From Chitinispirillales bacterium (GTDB lineage Bacteria; Fibrobacterota; Chitinivibrionia; Chitinivibrionales; Chitinivibrionaceae), in contig JAIRUI010000104.1 of assembly GCA_031254455.1 (NCBI GenBank), forward strand, positions 1 to 11,825: a stretch of 11,825 nt of DNA. The letters run 5' to 3'. Position numbers and translations under genes: made by a program. This document shows positions 1-5,757 of this stretch, in pieces (position 1 is the first letter of the stretch; each line of letters opens with the position of its first letter). The notes beneath the pieces were generated by a model, which was given only the letters and a program-made list of their open reading frames with translations, was not told where the DNA came from and did no database searches.

Positions 1-1
1 T

Positions 2-802
2 AAAGAAATTATTGACGCTCCGCAAAAAACGCAAGCGGAAATCGAAACGGTTCGCACAAAAGTTGAAAAAGTCAAGAAATTTTTTGAAAATGAAGTTGGT
101 AAAGCAAGCGAAAATTGCGATTTCGGCAAAGAATTTTTGAGTATATCCGATTACTTGGTGAAAAAAAGCGTTTGGGCGCTTGGCGGCGACGGATGGGCTT
201 ACGACATAGGTTTCGGCGGTCTTGACCACGTCATCGCAAGCGGAAAAAATGTAAATATTTTGGTTATGGACACCGAAGTTTATTCAAATACGGGCGGACA
301 AGCGAGTAAAGCGACGCCGAAAGGTGCGGTCGCCAAATTTGCCGCAGGCGGAAAACCTGTCGGCAAAAAAGACTTAGGTGCAATCGGTCGTTCTTACGGC
401 TATGTCTATGTAGCCCGGGTTTCACTTGCAAACCCGGGACAAATCGTAAAGGCGATGCTTGAAGCGGAAGCGTACGACGGTCCGTCGCTGATTATCGCTT
501 ATTCCCACTGCGTAGCGCACGGAATCTCAATGAGCAACGGCGTGAACGGAGCGAAAAAAGCAATCGAAACAGGACATATGGTGCTTTACCGCTACAATCC
601 GGAAAAAGCGCTAGAAGGTAAAAATCCGCTCACCATCGACAGTAAAGAGCCGACCGCCCCGCTTAGTGAATTCACCGCAAGCGAAAACCGCTTCAGAATT
701 CTGCAAAAAGCAAACCCCGAAGCGTACGAAAAACTTATCGCTTCGGCAGATGCAGAAAACAGAGCGAGAATTGCGACGCTGCAGCATTTGGCGGCTGAGT
801 AG
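2..802 (+). CDS. nifJ: Pyruvate:ferredoxin (flavodoxin) oxidoreductase, C-terminal part (5' end outside window)
   Basis: The frame is open from the window edge, so this is the last 266 residues of a much longer protein (single-chain PFORs are about 1,170-1,200 residues). The family oxidises pyruvate with CoA to acetyl-CoA and CO2, passing electrons to ferredoxin or flavodoxin in the cytoplasm. The visible part is the C-terminal thiamine-diphosphate domain: GGDGWAYDIGFGGLDHV, then VMDTEVYSNTGGQ and SKATPKGAVAKFA, all hallmark PFOR sequence. The Cys in AYSHCVAHGI probably matches the last ligand of the iron-sulfur cluster nearest the TPP, from family knowledge. The first in-frame start-like codon in the window, a TTG at 137, is internal and is not the start. 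The gene is visibly richer in G+C than most of the window, as expected for a highly expressed core enzyme. A strong terminator follows 20 bp after the stop. Confidence 0.96.
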   Translation, partial: KEIIDAPQKTQAEIETVRTKVEKVKKFFENEVGKASENCDFGKEFLSISDYLVKKSVWALGGDGWAYDIGFGGLDHVIASGKNVNILVMDTEVYSNTGGQASKATPKGAVAKFAAGGKPVGKKDLGAIGRSYGYVYVARVSLANPGQIVKAMLEAEAYDGPSLIIAYSHCVAHGISMSNGVNGAKKAIETGHMVLYRYNPEKALEGKNPLTIDSKEPTAPLSEFTASENRFRILQKANPEAYEKLIASADAENRARIATLQHLAAE

Positions 803-822
803 TTTTATGTTTAATTAGATTG

Positions 823-862
823 ATAACGTCTTCATCCAAACGGATGAAGACGTTATTTTCTT
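823..862 (+). terminator. Rho-independent terminator of nifJ
   Basis: A perfect 15-bp inverted repeat (823-837 paired with 842-856) has a 4-base AAAC loop and is followed by a short T-rich tail (TTTTCTT). It lies 20 bp after the nifJ stop and before the next ORF, so it should separate nifJ transcription from the downstream genes. Because the stem begins and ends in A/T pairs it could also work in the opposite direction, but no gene ends on that side. Confidence 0.9.
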
Positions 863-888
863 GCAAAATTAAAGGATAGTATAAATTT

Positions 889-1047
889 ATGAAAACAAAA
901 TTTTCTATAATATTACTATTTTTCTACCTGTCTGTATTTTCTCAAACACCTGAAATATACTGCAACACTGCAAACGAGAAAACAGGCGAGGATATAAATA
1001 ATGTCAAAAATAATTACAACAATTATAGTTATTATAATTTTTTATAA
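889..1047 (+). CDS. Small putative secreted peptide or gene remnant (52 aa)
   Basis: This short ORF starts with ATG and has an AAAGGA ribosome-binding site 8 bases upstream. It encodes MKTKFSIILLFFYLSVFSQT followed by about 30 polar residues, ending in an Asn/Tyr-rich tail. The first 20 residues look like a classical Sec signal peptide (Lys-rich start, hydrophobic core, small/polar end). Its last 47 bases overlap the start of the exported protein at 1001 in another frame, so the two may be translationally coupled. I recognise no family. It could be a short exported peptide, the remains of a truncated exported protein, or a non-functional ORF. The plausible RBS and signal peptide argue for past or present coding. 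Confidence 0.4.
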   Translation: MKTKFSIILLFFYLSVFSQTPEIYCNTANEKTGEDINNVKNNYNNYSYYNFL

Positions 1048-2179
1048 TTTTTCGTTTGCAATATCCGTTAAAGATATTCCACCGGTTTATGTATCATCGT
1101 ACACCATTGACGATTTGCTGGAAAAAATTCACTATTCTGTAGAGCCGTTTGCAAGCGATTGGTCGAAAGATTGGAAACATCCCATTAAAAAACAATTGAT
1201 TTGGGCGCAAATAGATTCGGTGATAAATCAATTAAATTCACGGGTTTGGGCGGAAGATTTATGGACGATTTATTTTACGCAGGCATTACTTTGGCACTAT
1301 TTTTATCAGTTGGAAAACGAAAAAGGATATTTCGTCTGCGATTCTATCTGCAAAATTATTCAAAAAGAATTCCCAAAAAAATATGAGGCGTTTTGGCTTT
1401 ACGGAGTCAATAAAATCAAGGCTGGGAGAGTAGCGGAAGGATTTGCCGTTTTAGATTCACTCTATTCTTTTTCAAACGTTTCATCGTCGTTTGTTAACGA
1501 ATATTCGCAATTATCAAGAAAATGTTTCGTAGTGAAAAACAGTAACGATTACAATTTTAATCAAAACGAATTTTATTTTTCACCTAAAGAAACAAAACCT
1601 ATTTTGTCACTGTGGGAAAGTGATGAAAAAGATGAAATTATCAGTTTTATTTTTACCGAAAAGTACATGTTCATTGAAAATTTTCAAATAAAATATCCAA
1701 AGTTATACAATGAAAATGAGTATAAATTTAACTTGGGAATTGATGAAAAATTTCTAAAAGAAATAAAAATTCCCGCGCTTTGGGAGCCCAATAAGGCGGC
1801 GCTTCACCCGGCGGTTTATAAAATAACAATCGACAGAAGCAGACAAAATCAATCGCTTTTTGAATATCTTTTATCAATTGTGTACAATCGATTCGACTTT
1901 GTTTCGGAAATAAAGCCGCCGTTTCGTAAAAACGCGATTTCTGTAAGAGGCGGACAATATAATGTAATTCGCGGAGTTTCCGGCAAGTCGGTTATCTACA
2001 CGCTTTACGACTATGAAACCGATGGAAATTCGCAACAGTTTTTCACTACGAAAAATACAACTAAAGGAATAAAACCGATGAAAATCCGCATTCTTGTTTC
2101 ACTTGAAACAACTCAAAAGGCGGAACCGAAAGCGCTCAATTTCTATCACGATATAGTAAACGGTATTTTTATTTGGTAA
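1001..2179 (+). CDS. Exported protein of unknown function, possible TPR-like helical region
   Basis: A 392-residue ORF. The N-terminus MSKIITTIIVIIIFYNFSFA is a hydrophobic segment ending in a signal-peptidase-I-like SFA, so export to the periplasm or outer face is likely. Residues about 85-175 are helical with aromatic/alanine spacing (for example AFWLYGVNKIKAGRVAEGF) resembling a degenerate tetratricopeptide repeat. Residues about 255-392 look more beta-rich and contain an RGG segment (SVRGGQYNVIRG). I do not recognise a named family and see no catalytic motif. The start is supported by GCGAGG at 986-991, nine bases before the ATG. It overlaps the tiny upstream ORF by 47 bp, and its 3' end overlaps the converging STAS gene by 11 bp. 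It probably depends on a promoter after the nifJ terminator, though I could not identify one. Confidence 0.75.
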   Translation: MSKIITTIIVIIIFYNFSFAISVKDIPPVYVSSYTIDDLLEKIHYSVEPFASDWSKDWKHPIKKQLIWAQIDSVINQLNSRVWAEDLWTIYFTQALLWHYFYQLENEKGYFVCDSICKIIQKEFPKKYEAFWLYGVNKIKAGRVAEGFAVLDSLYSFSNVSSSFVNEYSQLSRKCFVVKNSNDYNFNQNEFYFSPKETKPILSLWESDEKDEIISFIFTEKYMFIENFQIKYPKLYNENEYKFNLGIDEKFLKEIKIPALWEPNKAALHPAVYKITIDRSRQNQSLFEYLLSIVYNRFDFVSEIKPPFRKNAISVRGGQYNVIRGVSGKSVIYTLYDYETDGNSQQFFTTKNTTKGIKPMKIRILVSLETTQKAEPKALNFYHDIVNGIFIW

Positions 2180-2726
2180 TTTTCGGAATATGTTTAGTTT
2201 TTCTATCAGACAAAGAAGCGGATTCTCCCAAATACTTTAAAACCGATTCAAACCTTTTTCTATTAGATTCATTCAAATCACTTAAAAGTTTGTGATTTTT
2301 ATACATTAATTTTGAAAATTCATGCTGATTGCAATAAGAATTTTTTAATTCATTATAATTATCATTTCCGACTTCTGCATCAACAAAAATCTCAAAAAGA
2401 GAATTTACATTAACATCCGTGATCGCCTGTAAAACACTTGACGCTTCTTTTGGACCGGAATAAATGATTATCGGTTTTTTCGCCCCTTTTTCCTGCTGCG
2501 TTAATCCTATCTGCGCTAAAACGCCTATATCTGAACTATCTATATATTCACAATCCCTCATATCAATAATGACATCTTCTATGTCTTTGTCAATAATCTC
2601 GGCTTTTACAAAATCCATAAACCCTTTCATACTTGAATCATACCGGACACTCCCGACAAGTTTGATTTTACATACGCCGACATCATCAGTACAAACTAAT
2701 ACATTACCTTTGACCTTATCATCCAT
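2169..2726 (-). CDS. STAS-domain protein (anti-sigma factor antagonist-like) with C-terminal extension
   Basis: A 185-residue protein. Residues about 5-112 fit a STAS domain like SpoIIAA/RsbV: beta strand KIKLVGSVRY, then DVIIDMRDCEYIDSSDIGVL with the DSS signature. Ser65 aligns with the serine that is phosphorylated in SpoIIAA. STAS proteins act as phospho-switches binding anti-sigma kinases, or as scaffold modules. Residues about 113-185 are a polar, Lys/Asn-rich, probably helical tail not found in minimal family members (about 110 aa). A GGTGG ribosome-binding site sits six bases before the ATG. The gene follows hslO by 49 bp on the same strand with no terminator seen between them, so it may be the last gene of the fbp-hslO unit. 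No kinase or sigma partner is encoded nearby, so the target is unknown. Confidence 0.82.
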   Translation of the reverse strand: MDDKVKGNVLVCTDDVGVCKIKLVGSVRYDSSMKGFMDFVKAEIIDKDIEDVIIDMRDCEYIDSSDIGVLAQIGLTQQEKGAKKPIIIYSGPKEASSVLQAITDVNVNSLFEIFVDAEVGNDNYNELKNSYCNQHEFSKLMYKNHKLLSDLNESNRKRFESVLKYLGESASLSDRKTKHIPKITK

Positions 2727-2775
2727 ATTTAACCACCAATATTGTTAAGTCAAATTTCTACATAAAAAATAATGA

Positions 2776-3654
2776 TTACTTTAAATCCACAGATGAAATA
2801 TAATAAATGTTTTTGCAAAATTCACAAACAATTTCAATTTTCTCGTTTAAAGCAATAATTTCTTTCTTTGTTTCATCGTCAAACAGTCGCATAGCCGAAA
2901 GCGACATTTCCTTACTGCAAGTGCATTCAAAAGATAAATTTATACTATCCAGAATCTCATATTTTACATCTGAAAATAAATTTTTTAAAATTTTTTCCGG
3001 CGTAAAATTTCTTTCAAGCATAGAATTAAACGAAATTCCGTAATTTATATTTTGAATAATTACATCTAATTCAGAAGTATCGTCTTTTGTAAAATCATCG
3101 CCGTCAGGAATTTTTTGAATCAAATATCCCCCAGATACTACGGCGCTATTTTTTTCGTTTGGAATTGTCGAAACTGCAACGGCGCTTGGAATTTGCTCGG
3201 ATTGCGTAAAATAATAAGCGACGTCAGCGCCTATGTCTCCGGTTATGCAATTTATCGTCCCAGAATATGGCTGTTTAAGTCCCAAATCTTTTGTCACGGT
3301 AAGCAGAGACGCCGTTCCGACACTTTGATTCAGTTGTGTTTTCACATTGCCCCCGGCGACAAATTCTGTCTGCGGATTTGCGGTATATCCGCGAATTTTA
3401 CCGTCAGATGTCGCTTCCGAGATCGCTTTGCCGATTCTTCCGTTCCCACGAAACGAAAGCGAAACCCTGTCACGTTTTCCTTTTAGCGTTCCTGCAACAA
3501 GTCCGGCTGCGGTAAGGACGTTCCCCAGAATAATTTCTGAAAGCGCCGCGGGATTTTGAATTTTGCAGGCGCAATTTACCGTATCGGTCGTAATTGCCGC
3601 ATACGCCCTTATTTTCCCCGATTTTGAGATTGCTTTTAGTAGATAATCCGGCAT
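2776..3654 (-). CDS. hslO: Redox-regulated holdase chaperone Hsp33
   Basis: A 292-residue protein, the usual Hsp33 length. Hsp33 is a cytosolic holdase activated when oxidation of its zinc-binding cysteines unfolds the C-terminal switch region. The zinc motif is complete: Cys244-Thr-Cys246 (CxC) and Cys277-x-x-Cys280 (CxxC), spaced 30 residues apart, within the family's spacing. The N-terminal domain shows typical Hsp33 sequence (KSGKIRAYAAITTDTV, RIGKAISEATSDGKIRGY, TGDIGADVAYYFTQSEQIPSAV). The start ATG immediately follows the fbp TAA with zero bases between, so translation is probably coupled. The ribosome-binding site would be the purine-rich end of fbp (GAAGAG). In an organism using oxygen-sensitive PFOR, an oxidative-stress chaperone is sensible. 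Confidence 0.95.
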   Translation of the reverse strand: MPDYLLKAISKSGKIRAYAAITTDTVNCACKIQNPAALSEIILGNVLTAAGLVAGTLKGKRDRVSLSFRGNGRIGKAISEATSDGKIRGYTANPQTEFVAGGNVKTQLNQSVGTASLLTVTKDLGLKQPYSGTINCITGDIGADVAYYFTQSEQIPSAVAVSTIPNEKNSAVVSGGYLIQKIPDGDDFTKDDTSELDVIIQNINYGISFNSMLERNFTPEKILKNLFSDVKYEILDSINLSFECTCSKEMSLSAMRLFDDETKKEIIALNEKIEIVCEFCKNIYYISSVDLK

Positions 3655-5601
3655 TTATTTCTTCTCTTCGCTAATTGTTCCGTTGCGATATGTCGCAAGT
3701 AATTCGCGTAAGTTGTTTATTTTTTCCTTCAATTCCAAACCGACGTCGGTATCGCAAATCAAAATTCGTTTTCGGTTAAACTCAACAATATCACGGGTGG
3801 AAACAATGTCCGTTCCGTGCAAAATTGCGTCTTCGGTAGATGAAAACGGTTCGTGTGAAACAAGCGATATTCCCCATGAATTGAAAATTAAAGTATAACC
3901 GCCGATGCCCGTGATCGAGTGATACGCTTTTGAGAATCCGCCATCAATAACCATAAGTTTTCCGTTTGCCTTACTTGGTTTCTCGCCTTTTTTCACTTTT
4001 ACGGGAATATGCCCGTTTATTATGTGCGAGTATTGCGGGTCTAATCCGAATTCCAAAAGAATTTTGTCGCAAACCGCTTCGTTGTCGCGATAATCGTAAT
4101 AAGGATTTTTCTTTTCGACGTGAAGTTCTTTATCGCTTATATAATACCGTTCAAAAGTCGCCATTTTATCTTTTGCAAAAATCGGAGAATTTTCTCCCGA
4201 CCATAAATACCATAGTAAATCCTGTCCGAGTAATTTGGATTTTGCATCAGTTGAAAAAAAACCCTGCCGCGCATATTTATCAAAATTGTCAAAAAGTTCT
4301 TTACCTTTGTATTTTTTCCCGAACATTTCAATTTCTTTCAACGTTCCGTCAGGATTTAATGGAATACATCCGTGAAACAGCAAATTATCGTTCATACACA
4401 AATACATACTTCCATGCGAAAACAAAAACCTCGCGTGAAACTGTAATTTTTCACTTTGAGTAAAAGCGTTTTTCATTTCTTCCATCAATTCCCGCTCGGC
4501 TGCAGTCAGTTTGTAAGGAGCGTTAGGATCAATTGTACAAAACCCATCTTTATCGTTTATGGGGTATTCAACGTTATCAATTGTTATAACGTTTCTCAAA
4601 TAGTCGATTTTTGAAAGCAAAAGCCGTTTTTCCAAATTCCATTTCGGACGACGCATAATCAACTCGCCCTCAAGTTTGAAACGAATTATCGCAATCGCCT
4701 TGTGCATTTTGGCAAGTTCGCGTTTTTCGCGTTCCGAAAACATACCGCTTTCGGTTTTCGGCTGATATATAACGCATTCATCTTTTACATATGTACGCAA
4801 AGCAAAGACAGCAAGAGGGCGTAAAGAGATTCCGTACCCTTGCTCAATTGTCGTGAAATTGCCGTATCTAAGCGAAATCCGCAAAACTTCCGCCACGCAA
4901 ATATCGCTGCCGGCGGCGGCGCCCATCCAAATGACGTCGTGATTTCCCCACTGAATATCGACATGATGATATTTAGTAAGAACATCCATAATTTTGTGAG
5001 CAAGCGGACCTCTATCAAAAATATCTCCGATTATATGAAGATGGTCAACCGCAAAAATCTGAATTGTCTCGGCAAGAGCGACAATAAAAGCGTCCGCTCG
5101 GTCAAGATTTATTATTTCTCGAATTATATTGTCGTAATAATTTTCTTTTTCGCCTTTATGTTCATAAACCAATTCGTCAATTATGAACGAAAATTCTTTA
5201 GGCAACGTTTTTTTTACTTTTGAGCGTGTATATTTTTCGGAAACGGCGCTGAAAAATCTTATTAGACGGTGAAGAGTTATTAAATACCATTCCGACAAAT
5301 CAATTTTTTCCTTACGAATCAGCGCTAATTTTTCTTTAGGATAATAAATTAAAGTCGCAAGTTCGCGAATTTGTTTTTCGGTCATTTCCTTTTCAAAAAG
5401 TCGTTCTAACTTTGAACGGATAATCCCCGAAGAGTTGCGCAAAATGTGACTAAACGCCTCGTATTCGCCGTGAATATCGCTGATAAAATGTTCCGTCCCT
5501 TTAGGAAGCGACAAAATTGCCTGTAAATTTATTATTTCCGTACAAACCGCATCCACGGTCGGATAAGATTGCGCCAATAATTTCAAATATTCGTTACGCA
5601 T
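3655..5601 (-). CDS. fbp: Fructose-1,6-bisphosphatase class III
   Basis: A 648-residue protein matching the length of class III FBPases (Bacillus subtilis Fbp type, about 670 aa). These hydrolyse fructose-1,6-bisphosphate to fructose-6-phosphate in gluconeogenesis. Calcineurin-like metallophosphoesterase motifs are in order: FISDIHGEYEAF (Asp42, His44), IIGDIFDRGP (192-199), QWGNHDVIW (GNHD 219-222), FSHGSMY, LLFHGCIPL (His410), INGHIPVKVKKGE (His531) and VIDGGFSKAYH. I place the start at 5601, where AAGGAC stands five bases upstream. The reading frame stays open to 5697, but that would add a 32-residue hydrophobic extension with no Shine-Dalgarno and no counterpart in the family. hslO follows without any gap. 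Class III enzymes are typically found in Firmicutes, Bacteroidetes and some other anaerobic lineages. Confidence 0.95.
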   Translation of the reverse strand: MRNEYLKLLAQSYPTVDAVCTEIINLQAILSLPKGTEHFISDIHGEYEAFSHILRNSSGIIRSKLERLFEKEMTEKQIRELATLIYYPKEKLALIRKEKIDLSEWYLITLHRLIRFFSAVSEKYTRSKVKKTLPKEFSFIIDELVYEHKGEKENYYDNIIREIINLDRADAFIVALAETIQIFAVDHLHIIGDIFDRGPLAHKIMDVLTKYHHVDIQWGNHDVIWMGAAAGSDICVAEVLRISLRYGNFTTIEQGYGISLRPLAVFALRTYVKDECVIYQPKTESGMFSEREKRELAKMHKAIAIIRFKLEGELIMRRPKWNLEKRLLLSKIDYLRNVITIDNVEYPINDKDGFCTIDPNAPYKLTAAERELMEEMKNAFTQSEKLQFHARFLFSHGSMYLCMNDNLLFHGCIPLNPDGTLKEIEMFGKKYKGKELFDNFDKYARQGFFSTDAKSKLLGQDLLWYLWSGENSPIFAKDKMATFERYYISDKELHVEKKNPYYDYRDNEAVCDKILLEFGLDPQYSHIINGHIPVKVKKGEKPSKANGKLMVIDGGFSKAYHSITGIGGYTLIFNSWGISLVSHEPFSSTEDAILHGTDIVSTRDIVEFNRKRILICDTDVGLELKEKINNLRELLATYRNGTISEEKK

Positions 5602-5605
5602 AAAA

Positions 5606-5611
5606 GTCCTT
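5606..5611 (-). promoter_or_regulatory. Ribosome-binding site deciding the fbp start
   Basis: On the minus strand this reads AAGGAC, with four to five bases before the ATG at 5601. The longer in-frame start at 5697 has no comparable site, which favours the 648-residue product. Confidence 0.7.
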
Positions 5612-5697
5612 TTTATTTCGTATATAAAATACTTTTTCCACTCAAAAAAAGCAAAAAACAACAAAAATTTAATATTATCACTTTTTTTCACACACAA

Positions 5698-5726
5698 TTA
5701 CAAAAAAATCATATTTTTAATACAAT
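5698..5726 (+). promoter_or_regulatory. Candidate promoter of the che operon in the fbp/cheA divergent spacer
   Basis: The 156-bp spacer 5602-5757 separates divergent fbp and cheA and is very AT-rich. On the plus strand TTACAA (5698-5703) and TACAAT (5721-5726) are separated by exactly 17 bases. The -10 matches the sigma70 consensus at 5 of 6 positions and the -35 at only 3 of 6. The cheA start is 31 bases further on. A weak minus-strand candidate for fbp (TTGCTT, 17 bases, TATTTT) also lies in this spacer. In such AT-rich DNA these matches may be chance. Confidence 0.33.
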
Positions 5727-5757
5727 ATTAAGTTAATTTCACTAAGAAAGTACGCGT

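Noticed and set aside
137..802. A separate 221-residue gene starting at the TTG at 137
   Set aside because: The same frame is open to the window edge and its upstream codons continue PFOR sequence, so this is the interior of a larger gene.
3115..3486. Plus-strand open frames across hslO and fbp (also 4840-5223, 3966-4463)
   Set aside because: They are antisense to strongly recognised genes, lack ribosome-binding sites and give Arg/Cys/Phe-rich sequence with no family resemblance.
5602..5697. N-terminal extension of fbp to an upstream start at 5697
   Set aside because: The 32 added residues are hydrophobic and Phe/Lys-rich, have no Shine-Dalgarno and lie in the AT-rich promoter spacer. The ATG at 5601 has a good site.
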